The notes: generated by a model not told the origin, from the letters alone. DNA of 64,000 bases from Mumia sp. Pv4-285 (GCF_041320275.1 NZ_CP162023.1:868001-932000), one strand, 5' to 3'; counted from the stretch's first letter, positions 24,767 to 33,229 are shown. Program-made: numbers and translations.

Positions 24767-26409
24767 TGCAGGTCGCCGAGGCCGTCGGTCGCGCTCTCGT
24801 CGAGTCCGGCATCGACCACGTCTTCGGTGTCGTCGGGTCGGGCAACTTCCATCTCACCAACGCGATGGTCGCCGCCGGTGCGCGCTTCGTCGCGACCCGC
24901 CACGAGGGCGGCGCGACGACCGCAGCGGACGCGTACTCCCGCACGAGCGGTCGCGTGGCGGCCGTCACCGTGCACCAGGGGTGCGGGCTCACCAACGCGA
25001 TGACCGGACTCGCCGAGGCTGCGAAGAGCCGGACGCCCGTCGTCGTCGTCGCTGCCGAGGTGACCCAGCCGCTCTCCAACTTCTTCGTGGACCAGGACGC
25101 GCTCGCACTGGCGGTCGGTGCCGTCCCGATCCGGGTCGGGTCGGCGGACTCCGCGATCGCCGACGCACGCGCGGCCGTCGCGGTCGCCAGGGACGAGCGC
25201 CGTACGGTGCTGCTGAACGTGCCGCTCGACCTGCAGGCGGGCGAGGCGTGGGCCGGTCCCAGCGTCGTCGGGGCCTCGGCCCGGCCGGTGGCGAGACCGC
25301 CGGAGACCGACCTCGCCACCCTGTGCGACGCCCTCGCGGCGGCGCAGCGGCCCGTGTTCGTCGCGGGACGTGGCGCACGGGGCGCCGGTCCGGACGTCGC
25401 CCGCCTCGCGGAGGCGTGCGGCGCGCTGCTCGCCACGTCGGCCGTCGCGCGTGGTCTGTTCGCCGGCGACCCGTGGTCGCTCGACGTGTCGGGCGGCTTC
25501 GCGCCACCGGTCGTCGCCGAGCTGATCGCCGATGCCGACCTGATCGTCGGCTGGGGGTGCGCCCTCAACATGTGGACGATGCGTCACGGTCGGCTGATCG
25601 GCCCCGGAGCGGTCGTGGTCCAGGTCGACGACGACCCCGACGCCATCGGTGCGCACCGACCCGACGCGGTGGGGGTCGTCGGTGACGTCGGCGCGACCGC
25701 CCGGGCGATGATCGAGCGCCTGACCGGCTCGCGCCAGGGCTACCGCACTCCGGAGGTCGAGAAGCAGATCGTCGCGCAAGGTCGGTGGCGCGACGTCGCC
25801 TACGAGGACGACAGCACCCAGGACGCACAGGGGCGACCCGAACGGATCGACCCGCGGACGCTCACGATCGCCCTCGACGACCTGCTGCCGGCGGAGAGGG
25901 TCGTCGGCGTCGACTCCGGCAACTTCATGGGCTATCCGAGCGCCTTCCTGGCTGTCCCTGACGAGCGCGGGTTCTGCTTCACGCAGGCGTTCCAGTCGGT
26001 CGGCCTCGGGCTCGCGACGGCAATCGGCGCCGCGCTGGCGCAACCCGAGCGGCTCGCCGTGGCCGCCCTCGGGGACGGCGGAGCGCTGATGGGCGCCGCC
26101 GAGCTCGAGACCGTCGTACGTCTGGGGCTGCCGATGGTCGTCGTGGTCTACGACGACGAGGCGTACGGGGCCGAGGTGCACCACTTCGGGCCGGACGGAC
26201 ACCCGCTCGACACGGTGATGTTTCCGTCGGCCGACTTCGCGGCCATCGGGCGCGGGTACGGGTTCGAGGCAGTGACGGTGCGAGGCGTCGACGACCTGCG
26301 AGAGGTCGGGCGGTGGCTCGCCGGACCACGTGAACGACCGCTCCTCGTCGACGCCAAGGTCACGCGCGCGGCGTCGTGGTGGCTGGAGGAGGCGTTCCGA
26401 GGTCACTGA
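24766..26409 (+). CDS. Thiamine-diphosphate-dependent enzyme (acetolactate-synthase-like)
   Basis: 547 residues with three-domain ThDP architecture: PYR domain with catalytic glutamate E47 (TRHEGGAT), central domain (about 185-320) and PP domain with the ThDP-Mg motif starting GDGG at 436. The Asn that normally closes this motif is Asp here (VVYDDEAYG, 463-464), unlike the usual YND. AYGAEVHHFG is typical of an uncharacterised branch of the family. The frame is open 300 codons upstream but overlaps the cyclase gene; TGATG coupling supports the ATG at 24766. Decarboxylation or carboligation of a 2-oxoacid is expected. The 3' end overlaps the convergent exonuclease gene by 50 bases. Confidence 0.85.
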   Translation: MQVAEAVGRALVESGIDHVFGVVGSGNFHLTNAMVAAGARFVATRHEGGATTAADAYSRTSGRVAAVTVHQGCGLTNAMTGLAEAAKSRTPVVVVAAEVTQPLSNFFVDQDALALAVGAVPIRVGSADSAIADARAAVAVARDERRTVLLNVPLDLQAGEAWAGPSVVGASARPVARPPETDLATLCDALAAAQRPVFVAGRGARGAGPDVARLAEACGALLATSAVARGLFAGDPWSLDVSGGFAPPVVAELIADADLIVGWGCALNMWTMRHGRLIGPGAVVVQVDDDPDAIGAHRPDAVGVVGDVGATARAMIERLTGSRQGYRTPEVEKQIVAQGRWRDVAYEDDSTQDAQGRPERIDPRTLTIALDDLLPAERVVGVDSGNFMGYPSAFLAVPDERGFCFTQAFQSVGLGLATAIGAALAQPERLAVAALGDGGALMGAAELETVVRLGLPMVVVVYDDEAYGAEVHHFGPDGHPLDTVMFPSADFAAIGRGYGFEAVTVRGVDDLREVGRWLAGPRERPLLVDAKVTRAASWWLEEAFRGH

Positions 26410-27634
26410 CCTCCGGGCCGGGGACGACCAGCTGTCGCGCGAACTCCTCCACGGTGATCACAGGGATGCCGAACCCGCGGGCCCTCCGCGCCTTGATCGA
26501 CATGGTGTAGGCGTCAGCGGCCACGACGACGTCGACCTGGGGGGTGACGGCGTCGAGGACCGTGAGCCCGTACGCCTCCGCGCGTCGCGCCCAGGCCTGG
26601 TGCGGCTCGGCCATCTCGCCGGTGAAGACGACGCGTGCGCCTGGAGCGACCGCGTAACGAGCCCGGGCCGGCGCGGGCTCGACCGCTGCGGCGTCCTCAC
26701 CCGCGGCGGCCCGCACGGCCGTGCGGTCGAGCCCGAGGAGCACGGCGACGCGCTCGAGGTCGGTGTGCTCCGCCGGAGACAGCCGTCGATCGCTCGACGC
26801 CGCTCGGACGAGGGCACGCAAGTAGTCGCGGTGCATGCGGGCGACATCGGCGTCGGTGAAGCCCAACGAGCGCGAGAGGCCGGCGAGGTCGTCGGCGTCG
26901 ATGCCGTCGAGGTCGCGTTCGGCGAGCTCTCGGTCGAGGACCGCGAGGTAGGGGTCGGCGGTCGCGGTGTGGGGGTCGCGGGGGAGATGGTCGACCAGGC
27001 TCGCCATGAACCCCGTCGGCGGCTCGGGCACGGCCGCCCGCGGTCGCGGCGCCGGGCGGAAGGCCGTCGGTGGGAGGACCGGCCACCTGAGGGCACGGCT
27101 GGACGCGAGGACGTCGTCCCACGGTCGAGGCGTGCCGACCCGGTCGAGGTAGGCCGCGAGGAGTCCGGCGGTCGCCCACGTGTCGGCCGCCGCAGCGTGC
27201 CAGCCCTCGAGCTCCACGCCGGCGGCGGCGCAACAGTCTCCGAGGGAGCGGCCCGACCCGGGGAGAAGGTCGACGCTGAGCGCCATCGTGCAGAGCCCGA
27301 GGTCGGGCGTGACAGGGAACGCGACGCCGAGGCGGTGGAACTCCGCGTCCAGGAAGGTCAGGTCGAACGGGAGGTTGTGGGCGACGAGCGTGCGACCGCG
27401 CAGCAGCGACACGAGGTGCGGGGCCACGTCGGCGAACCGCGGGGCGCGCACGGCGTCGACCCCGCGGATGCGATGGATGCGCTGCGGGCCGAGGTCGCGC
27501 CCGGGGTTGATCAAGGTGGACCACTCGAGCTCGACCGCTCCGTCACGGTCGACGAGGACGACCGCGATCTCGGCGATGCGATGGTGCAGCGACGGGCTGA
27601 GGCCGGTCGTCTCGGTGTCGATGACGGCGTACAT
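26360..27634 (-). CDS. DEDDh 3'-5' exonuclease with C-terminal BRCT domain
   Basis: 424 residues. The N-terminal DnaQ-like nuclease has Exo I IDTETTG (D6, E8), Exo II AHNLPFDLTFLD and the His/Asp of Exo III near HAAAADTWATAG. A charged middle region (about 200-330, including a tellurite-resistance-like helical stretch AASSDRRLSPAEH) leads to a BRCT domain (about 335-405: VAPGARVVFTGEM ... ADAYTMSIKARRARGFGIPVI). This fits actinobacterial DNA-repair or DNA-processing exonucleases, with BRCT mediating protein or DNA contacts. ATG 27634 has GGAG 5 nt upstream; a GTG two codons earlier is possible. Confidence 0.85.
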   Translation of the reverse strand: MYAVIDTETTGLSPSLHHRIAEIAVVLVDRDGAVELEWSTLINPGRDLGPQRIHRIRGVDAVRAPRFADVAPHLVSLLRGRTLVAHNLPFDLTFLDAEFHRLGVAFPVTPDLGLCTMALSVDLLPGSGRSLGDCCAAAGVELEGWHAAAADTWATAGLLAAYLDRVGTPRPWDDVLASSRALRWPVLPPTAFRPAPRPRAAVPEPPTGFMASLVDHLPRDPHTATADPYLAVLDRELAERDLDGIDADDLAGLSRSLGFTDADVARMHRDYLRALVRAASSDRRLSPAEHTDLERVAVLLGLDRTAVRAAAGEDAAAVEPAPARARYAVAPGARVVFTGEMAEPHQAWARRAEAYGLTVLDAVTPQVDVVVAADAYTMSIKARRARGFGIPVITVEEFARQLVVPGPEVSDLGTPPPATTTPRA

Positions 27635-27719
27635 GGTCACTCCGTACGGGCGGGGTTCGTGCTCGGAACGTACCGCTCACCGCTGACAGACTCCGGAGGG
27701 TCGGGCATCGCCAGGGAGG

Positions 27720-27733
27720 TAAGCAAGCGCTTA
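27720..27733. promoter_or_regulatory. Palindrome TAAGC-N4-GCTTA, TetR-type candidate operator
   Basis: Five-base arms TAAGC (27720-27724) and GCTTA (27729-27733) overlap the start of the -10-like hexamer of the acyl-CoA dehydrogenase gene. The AAGC/GCTT form resembles operators of TetR regulators of lipid catabolism in actinobacteria. No regulator is encoded next to it, so it may be part of a dispersed regulon. Confidence 0.5.
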
Positions 27734-27737
27734 GTAT
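27732..27737 (+). promoter_or_regulatory. -10-like hexamer TAGTAT
   Basis: TAGTAT ends 6 nt before the ATG at 27744 and overlaps the palindrome at 27720-27733, so a bound repressor would block the promoter directly. Confidence 0.45.
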
Positions 27738-27743
27738 GGCGCC

Positions 27744-29546
27744 ATGGCCGAATCGCGCATCATGTCTCGTAGGAACCTCGACTTCCTGCTCCACGAGTGG
27801 CTCGACGTCGAGGAGCTCACGCGACGAGAACGCTACGCCGAGCACGATCGCGAGACCTTCGACGGGCTCCTCGAGCTGTCCGAGCGGATCGCCACGGACA
27901 TGTTCGCACCGATGGCCCGAGCGCTCGACGTCGACGAGCCGCGGGTCGGCGAGGACGGCAAGGTCGTCCTCCTCCCGGGTGTCGCCGACGCGCTCGCCGC
28001 GTACAACGAGGCGGGCTTCCCGGCTCTGGGGTTCGACGCCGAGCACGGCGGAGCGCAGGTGCCGTTCACCCTCCAGCAGGCCTCGTCGGTCTGGTTCCAG
28101 GCGGCGAGCGTCGGCGTCAGCGCGTACCCGTCGCTGGCCAAGGGCAACGCCCACCTGGTCCTCACGCACGGGACGCCCGAGCAGATCGCGACCTATGCGG
28201 CGCCGGTGATCGATGGCCGCTGGTACGGCACGATGTGCCTGTCGGAGCCGCAGGCAGGGTCGTCGCTGACCGACATCACCACGCGCGCGGTCCAGCAGGA
28301 GGACGGCTCCTACCGGCTGACCGGCACCAAGATGTGGATCTCCGCCGGCGACCACGAGCTGGGTGAGAACATCGTCCACCTCGTCCTCGCCAAGACGCCG
28401 GACGCACCGGCGGGCGTCAAGGGCATCTCCCTGTTCATCGTGCCCAAGCTCCTCCCTGACGCCGACGGTGCTCCCGGTGAGCGCAACGACGTGTCGCTCG
28501 TGGGGCTGAACCACAAGATGGGCTTCCGCGGCACCACCAACACCCTGCTGAACTTCGGCGAAGGCTTCGCCACGCCCGGCGGTCGGCCTGGTGCGGTGGG
28601 GTTCCTCGTCGGCGAGGAGCACCACGGCCTCTCGTACATGTTCCACATGATGAACGCGGCGCGCATCGGGGTCGGGGCGGGGGCCGTCGCCCTCGGCTAC
28701 ACCGGCTACCTCCACGCGCTCGACTACGCGAAGTCGCGGACGCAGGGGCGTGCGCTCGACGACAAGGACCCGACGTCCGCCCCGGTCGCGATCATCGAGC
28801 ACACCGACGTGCGCCGCATGCTGCTCGCCTCGAAGTCGTACGTCGAGGGTGGCCTGGCTCTGGTCCTCTACTGCGCGCGCCTGGTCGACGAGGCGGCAAC
28901 GGCGCCCGAGGAGTCCGACCGCGAGCGCGCGAGGCAGCTGCTCGAGGTGCTCACCCCGATCGCGAAGGCGTGGCCGTCGCAGTGGTGCCTGGCTGCCAAC
29001 GACCTCGCCATCCAGGTCCACGGGGGCTACGGCTACACCCGCGACTACCCGGTGGAGCAGTTCTACCGCGACAACCGGCTGAACCCGATCCACGAGGGCA
29101 CGAACGGCATCCAGGGACTCGACCTGCTCGGACGCAAGGTCGTCGCGGGAGGCGGCGCGGGCCTGGCGCTCCTCGCCGACACCATCGGTGCGACGATCGC
29201 GCAGGCGCGCAAGGCGGGAGGAGACGCTGTTTCGTACGCCGACGCGCTCGAGCGTGCGCTCGGCCGGCTCGGCGAGGTCACGGGCCTCGCGTGGGCAGAC
29301 CGCGACCCGGTCGTGGCGCTCGCCAACGCGACCGCGTACCTCGAGGCCGCCGGTCACGTCGTCGTCGCCTGGACGTGGCTCGAGCAGCTTCTGGTCGCGG
29401 ACGAGAAGGAGGGCTCGTTCTACGACGGCAAGCGGGCCGCCGCACGCTACTTCTTCACGTACGAGCTGCCCACGATCGCGCCGAAGCTCGACCTGGTCGC
29501 CGCGCGTGATCGCACGACGATCGACCTGGACGTCGACGCGCTGTGA
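27744..29546 (+). CDS. Acyl-CoA dehydrogenase, large (DmdC-like) form
   Basis: 600 residues, the length of the 3-methylmercaptopropionyl-CoA-dehydrogenase-like (DmdC) branch rather than the usual 380. Flavin and substrate motifs include MCLSEPQAGSSLTD, WISAGDHEL and HGGYGYTRDYPVEQFYRD; the catalytic glutamate is in IHEGTNGIQGLDLLGRK. A C-terminal helical extension (about 470-600) completes the fold. It introduces a double bond in an acyl-CoA with FAD; automatic labels of DMSP catabolism should not be trusted without the rest of that pathway, which is absent here. The start is leaderless by promoter position; an alternative ATG is at 27762. Confidence 0.85.
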   Translation: MAESRIMSRRNLDFLLHEWLDVEELTRRERYAEHDRETFDGLLELSERIATDMFAPMARALDVDEPRVGEDGKVVLLPGVADALAAYNEAGFPALGFDAEHGGAQVPFTLQQASSVWFQAASVGVSAYPSLAKGNAHLVLTHGTPEQIATYAAPVIDGRWYGTMCLSEPQAGSSLTDITTRAVQQEDGSYRLTGTKMWISAGDHELGENIVHLVLAKTPDAPAGVKGISLFIVPKLLPDADGAPGERNDVSLVGLNHKMGFRGTTNTLLNFGEGFATPGGRPGAVGFLVGEEHHGLSYMFHMMNAARIGVGAGAVALGYTGYLHALDYAKSRTQGRALDDKDPTSAPVAIIEHTDVRRMLLASKSYVEGGLALVLYCARLVDEAATAPEESDRERARQLLEVLTPIAKAWPSQWCLAANDLAIQVHGGYGYTRDYPVEQFYRDNRLNPIHEGTNGIQGLDLLGRKVVAGGGAGLALLADTIGATIAQARKAGGDAVSYADALERALGRLGEVTGLAWADRDPVVALANATAYLEAAGHVVVAWTWLEQLLVADEKEGSFYDGKRAAARYFFTYELPTIAPKLDLVAARDRTTIDLDVDAL

Positions 29547-29551
29547 GCGGC

Positions 29552-29557
29552 TAACGT
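29552..29557 (+). promoter_or_regulatory. -10-like hexamer TAACGT
   Basis: TAACGT ends 7 nt before the GTG at 29565, inside the 18-base gap after the acyl-CoA dehydrogenase, so the peptidase can have its own leaderless transcript. Confidence 0.4.
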
Positions 29558-29564
29558 CGTCGGC

Positions 29565-30554
29565 GTGCGCGTCGACGAGCTGCCTCTGACCCTCGGCCCC
29601 CACCCGCGGGGCCCCCACAACGCGATCACCGACGTCCCGGGGGTGCGCGTCGGCCACGCGACGCTCGCGTCGGGAGACCTCCGGACCGGCGTCACCGCGA
29701 TCGTGCCGGATCAGCTGGGCGCGTCGCGGAGGCAGCTGCCGGCGGGCCTGTTCGTCGGCAACGGGTTCGGCAAGCTCGTCGGCGCGACGCAGCTGCGCGA
29801 GCTCGGTGCGATCGAGACCCCCGTCCTGCTCACGAGCACGCTGTCCGCGTTCCGGGTGGCCGACGCACTGGTCGCGCACGTGCTGGCCTGGCCTGGCTAC
29901 GCGGACGTCACCACCCTCAACCCGGTCGTCGGTGAGACGAACGACGGATACCTGTCGGACGTCCGGGCTCGAGCGGTCGGTGCGGAGCAGGTCGAGGAAG
30001 CGCTGGCGTCAGCGAGCGGCGGTCCCGTCGGCGAGGGGTGCATCGGTGCTGGGGCAGGGACGACGGCGCTCGGGTTCAAGGGTGGTGTCGGCACGTCGTC
30101 ACGACGGGTCGACGTCGCCGGGGAGTCGTACGCCGTCGGCTCGCTCGTCCAGTCGAACTTCAGTGGGACGCTCACCGTGGCCGGCGTGCCGGTGCCTGCC
30201 GAGGAGCCGGTCGGGGAGACCGACGGCAACTCCTGCATGATCGTCGTGGCGACCGATGCGCCGCTCGATGCGCGCCAGCTGGACCGGGCGGCGCGGCGCG
30301 CGGTGTTCGCGATGGGGCGGGTCGGCGCGAGCTTTGCGCACGGCAGCGGCGACTACGCGCTCGCGTTCTCGGTGGGGTCAGGTACGCCACCGGCCGACGC
30401 CGCACTGGACCCGCTGTTCGGCGCTGCCATGGACGCAGTCGAGGAGGCGTTGCTCAACTCGGTGCTGATGGCGACGACGACCCGTGGGTTCCGTGGCCAC
30501 GTCGCGCGCGCCGTACCCGCAGACGCCGTCCGTGCCCGCCTTGACCTGACCTGA
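29565..30554 (+). CDS. P1-family (DmpA-like) aminopeptidase
   Basis: 329 residues of the Ntn-fold P1 peptidase family. ITDVPGVRVGHAT near the N-terminus, GAGAGTTALGFKGGVGTSS (162-179) and the self-cleavage site DGN-S223 (S223 becomes the N-terminal nucleophile of the beta chain) are all present. These enzymes release N-terminal residues or hydrolyse amino-acid amides and beta-peptides. GTG start with no ribosome-binding site. Followed by a hairpin at 30560-30606 shared with the convergent SDR gene. Confidence 0.85.
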   Translation: MRVDELPLTLGPHPRGPHNAITDVPGVRVGHATLASGDLRTGVTAIVPDQLGASRRQLPAGLFVGNGFGKLVGATQLRELGAIETPVLLTSTLSAFRVADALVAHVLAWPGYADVTTLNPVVGETNDGYLSDVRARAVGAEQVEEALASASGGPVGEGCIGAGAGTTALGFKGGVGTSSRRVDVAGESYAVGSLVQSNFSGTLTVAGVPVPAEEPVGETDGNSCMIVVATDAPLDARQLDRAARRAVFAMGRVGASFAHGSGDYALAFSVGSGTPPADAALDPLFGAAMDAVEEALLNSVLMATTTRGFRGHVARAVPADAVRARLDLT

Positions 30555-30559
30555 GGCGT

Positions 30560-30606
30560 TGCGTATCGACATTCCGTCCGTCCCGTGGTCGCGATGTCGA
30601 GACGCA
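30560..30606. terminator. Inverted repeat between convergent genes, candidate bidirectional terminator
   Basis: GCGTATCGACAT (30561-30572) pairs with ATGTCGAGACGC (30594-30605) at 11 of 12 positions, extended by a T-A pair, with a 21-base loop. It lies exactly between the stops of the P1 peptidase and the SDR gene. There is no T-run, as is usual in high-GC actinobacteria. Confidence 0.55.
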
Positions 30607-30616
30607 GCGTCGGTCC

Positions 30617-31480
30617 TCAGAAGACCGGCTTGCCCCCCGTCACGCCGATCACCGTGCCCGTCACGTAGCTCGCGTCCGAGGGCGAGGCCAGGAACACGAA
30701 CGCCGGGGCGACCTCGGCGGGCTGACCTGCGCGTCCCAGCGGAGTGTCCTTGCCGAAGCTCTCGATCTTCTCGACCGGCTGTGTCGCCGGCTGCAACGGT
30801 GTCCAGATCGGACCGGGCGCCACGGCGTTGACACGGATGCCCTTCGGCCCGAGGGTCGTCGCCAGGTTGGCCGTGACGTTGTTGATGGCCGCCTTCGTCG
30901 CGGCGTAGTCGAGCAGCGTCGGCGAGGGGTCGTACGCCTGGATCGACGTGCAGTTGACGATGCTCGACCCCTCCTTCATCAGCGGCACGGCCGCCTGCGT
31001 CAGCCAGAACAGGGCGTACAGGTTCGTCTTGAACACCCGGTCGAGCTCGTCGGGCGTGATGCCCTCGATGCCGTCCGACCGCCGCGCCATCTGGAACCCG
31101 GCGTTGTTGACCAGCACGTCGAGCGCGCCGAGCTCCTCGACGACCCGCTGCGGCAGGCTCGACGCGGTCTCGCGGTCGGTGAGGTCGCCCGGAAGGAGCA
31201 TCACGCGGCGCCCCGCGCGCTCGATCCACGACGCGGTGTCCTCCGCGTCCTGCTTCTCCTCGGGAAGGTACGAGATGGCTACGTCGGCGCCCTCGCGTGC
31301 GTACGCGATGGCGACGGCCCGACCGATCCCGGAGTCGCCGCCGGTCACGAGCGCCCGGAGTCCCTCGAGACGCCCGGAGCCGTGGTACGACTCCTCGCCG
31401 TGGTCGGGGACCGGGTTCATCGCCGCGGTCGAGCCCGGGGGATCCTGCTGCTGCGGAGGAAATGCCTGATCGTCGCTCAT
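30617..31480 (-). CDS. Short-chain dehydrogenase (YghA-like)
   Basis: 287 residues. A 45-residue N-terminal extension (rich in proline and glutamine, PPQQQDPPG) precedes the classical SDR fold: TGGDSGIGRAVA cofactor motif, NNAGF, catalytic serine in CTSIQAY and the YAATK pair. This extended form matches the YghA/general-stress SDR group. Substrate unknown; an NADPH-dependent aldehyde or sugar reductase role is common. The upstream region (minus strand) has GGGTAC close to the start, reminiscent of a SigB-type -10, without a convincing -35. Confidence 0.85.
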   Translation of the reverse strand: MSDDQAFPPQQQDPPGSTAAMNPVPDHGEESYHGSGRLEGLRALVTGGDSGIGRAVAIAYAREGADVAISYLPEEKQDAEDTASWIERAGRRVMLLPGDLTDRETASSLPQRVVEELGALDVLVNNAGFQMARRSDGIEGITPDELDRVFKTNLYALFWLTQAAVPLMKEGSSIVNCTSIQAYDPSPTLLDYAATKAAINNVTANLATTLGPKGIRVNAVAPGPIWTPLQPATQPVEKIESFGKDTPLGRAGQPAEVAPAFVFLASPSDASYVTGTVIGVTGGKPVF

Positions 31481-31519
31481 GAGTGCCCCGTACCCCGTCG
31501 GGGTCGGGTCATGCCGTGG

Positions 31520-32293
31520 CTACGCGCACGTGAACCCGTCCTTGGTGCGCGGCCAGACGGCGACCTTCTCGCGGTTCCCGACGTACGCACGCGTGCCGTC
31601 CGGCGACCGCCAGAGGTGGTCGCCGTCGCGATGGAATCCGGTGTCCACGGCGTGCGGCGGCAGGTCGGCCTCGGAGTCGTACGGGGCATCCGTCCACTCG
31701 GCGTACTCGGTGTCGGCGTCGCGGACGTACGTCGTCTCGCCGAGGGACAGGAACGTCAGGTGCTGCCAGCCGCAGTGCTCGGGCCCGTCCGCCGAGTGGA
31801 CACGGCGGGTCGAGACAGGCCCGTCCGCGTCGAACCAGATCTCGACGCCGGCTCTCTCGGCGACGGCTGCGGGCAGCTCCGCGTAGTCGCAGCGCGCCCA
31901 CGACTCCACGTACCAGCCTTCCTTGCCGAACGCCTCGCCGTCATGGACGATCAACGCCTGCCGAACCCGCCCGGCGTCGGTGAACGTGAACAGTGCTCGG
32001 TCGTCGTCCTCGCGCACCAGCACGTAGCCGTCGTGCACGCCGGTGATCTGGGCTTCGTCGAACGCCGTGCGGAGTGCGGCCTCGGGTTCGTCGCTCAACG
32101 CGCCGTTGTCGTACTCGCCGGGATAGTTGTTGCCACCCGTGGGGGCGTCGTCGCACTCGACGACCCGGTGAGCCGCGCCTTGCCGTCCCTCCGCGGCGAG
32201 TGGCCCGTCGTAGGTGCCTGCGGCGAGCGTGTCCTCTCCGCAGGCGCTGGTGAGCAGGATCAGCATGGCGACGGCGCTCAGCAGACGGCGCAT
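31520..32293 (-). CDS. Putative lipoprotein, function unknown
   Basis: 257 residues. A signal peptide (MRRLLSAVAMLILL) ends in the lipobox TSAC with C18, so it should be lipid-anchored outside the membrane. The mature part is acidic and strand-rich with four cysteines (in VECDD, ARCDY, EHCGW and the terminal FTCA) that may form two disulphides. No family recognised and no repeat structure. It lies 39 bases upstream of the SDR gene in the same direction. Confidence 0.7.
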   Translation of the reverse strand: MRRLLSAVAMLILLTSACGEDTLAAGTYDGPLAAEGRQGAAHRVVECDDAPTGGNNYPGEYDNGALSDEPEAALRTAFDEAQITGVHDGYVLVREDDDRALFTFTDAGRVRQALIVHDGEAFGKEGWYVESWARCDYAELPAAVAERAGVEIWFDADGPVSTRRVHSADGPEHCGWQHLTFLSLGETTYVRDADTEYAEWTDAPYDSEADLPPHAVDTGFHRDGDHLWRSPDGTRAYVGNREKVAVWPRTKDGFTCA

Positions 32294-32363
32294 GAGTGGC
32301 CCTTCGACGGTGGTCCTGGCACCTCTGAGGACGCGCGCCGGCGACGATCTGTTGCGTCGGCGG

Positions 32364-32711
32364 TCAGGCGATCAGGAGCCGGGCCAGCGCGACGGCGGTC
32401 GGAAGTGCGGCGACGACGATCCACAAGGGCGACCACAGCGACCGCTGGAGGATCACGCGCACCCCGGAGTAGGTGATCGCGGCGATCACGCCCGACATGA
32501 TCGTGATGAGCACGGCGTCGCTGTGGCGGCCCTGGTCGTCCAGCACGATGCCGAGCCCGATGCAGCCGAGGACGCCGTGGATGGTGACGGCGAAGAAGCC
32601 GACGGCTGCCACGCGACGCTGTACGACGCGCAGCGCCTGGTGCTCGGCATCGAGCTGCTCGCGTGTCTTGCGCACGGGTCGCGTCGTGGTCGGCTCGGCA
32701 CGCTCGGTCAT
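32364..32711 (-). CDS. Small membrane protein, function unknown
   Basis: 115 residues from the ATG at 32711, which has AGGAG 6 nt upstream and overlaps the MarR stop (ATGA). A charged N-terminal 35 residues (TRPVRKTREQLDAEHQALR) is followed by three hydrophobic helices. The longer open frame upstream is antisense shadow. Coupling to the OhrR-type regulator suggests the same oxidative or organic-hydroperoxide control, but no function can be read. Confidence 0.65.
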   Translation of the reverse strand: MTERAEPTTTRPVRKTREQLDAEHQALRVVQRRVAAVGFFAVTIHGVLGCIGLGIVLDDQGRHSDAVLITIMSGVIAAITYSGVRVILQRSLWSPLWIVVAALPTAVALARLLIA

Positions 32712-33172
32712 GCGGGACTCCTGGTCGGGGCGGGATCGGTCGCGTGCGCGGCCGCGATGAGGCGGTGGAGGAAGGAGTTCGCGTCGACGAGCTCGTCGGT
32801 GGACATACCGAGCCGGTCGAGCATCGTCGTCGGGACGCTGAGGGCCGCGTCGCGCAGGTTCCGGCCCGCGTCGGTCAGCGTGATCGTCAGCGCGCGCTCG
32901 TCGTGCGCAGAGCGCTCCCGGGTGACGAGACCGACCGACTCGAGGCGCTTGACCAGCGGCGACGCCGTGGCGGGCTCGAGGTGAAGGGTGGTGCTCAGCT
33001 CCTTGAGCGACAGGCCGTCGTGCTCCCAGAGCGCGAGCATGACGAGGTACTGGGGGTGGCTGAGGCCGAGCGGCTCCAGAACCGGCCTGTACGCGGCGAC
33101 GACCGCCCTCGACGCGACGGCGAGCGCGAAGCACACCTGGTGCTCGAGGGCGAGGGGGTCGTCGGCAGCCAT
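32708..33172 (-). CDS. MarR-family regulator of the OhrR type
   Basis: 154 residues. The N-terminal LEHQVCFALAVASR places C14 where OhrR has its peroxide-sensing cysteine, and GLSHPQYLVMLALWEHDGLSLKEL follows the OhrR pattern; the winged helix is LEPATASPLVKRLE. No second C-terminal cysteine is present, so it would be the one-cysteine type. A perfect 14-bp palindrome lies 18 bases upstream, between it and a divergent gene. No ohr peroxidase is nearby, so its target is probably the divergent PEP-mutase-superfamily gene and its own operon. Confidence 0.85.
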   Translation of the reverse strand: MAADDPLALEHQVCFALAVASRAVVAAYRPVLEPLGLSHPQYLVMLALWEHDGLSLKELSTTLHLEPATASPLVKRLESVGLVTRERSAHDERALTITLTDAGRNLRDAALSVPTTMLDRLGMSTDELVDANSFLHRLIAAAHATDPAPTRSPA

Positions 33173-33178
33173 GTGATG

Positions 33179-33184
33179 AGTGTA
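33179..33184 (-). promoter_or_regulatory. -10-like hexamer TACACT for the OhrR-type gene
   Basis: On the minus strand TACACT ends 6 nt before the ATG at 33172. The 14-bp palindrome lies directly upstream, in the spacer between -10 and -35. Confidence 0.45.
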
Positions 33185-33190
33185 CGGATG

Positions 33191-33204
33191 GTTAGTGCAC
33201 TAAC
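33191..33204. promoter_or_regulatory. Perfect 14-bp palindrome GTTAGTGCACTAAC, candidate OhrR/MarR operator
   Basis: The sequence equals its own reverse complement over 14 bases and lies in the divergent region between the OhrR-type regulator and the gene at 33243, overlapping the promoter spacer of the regulator gene. MarR-family operators commonly take this form, so autorepression is likely. Confidence 0.65.
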
Positions 33205-33229
33205 AAAATCTCCTGACAGTGGCCACGCC

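Noticed and set aside
24148-26406. 752-codon minus-strand frame antisense to the cyclase and ThDP genes
   Set aside because: The plus-strand genes carry complete family motifs; the antisense product is charged and motif-free.
27744-29546. Role in DMSP (dimethylsulfoniopropionate) breakdown from DmdC similarity
   Set aside because: The 600-residue acyl-CoA dehydrogenase branch is widely mislabelled; DmdA, DmdB and DmdD are not seen nearby.
27543-29879. 778-codon minus-strand frame antisense to the acyl-CoA dehydrogenase
   Set aside because: Same reason: the real gene is on the plus strand with an intact catalytic motif.
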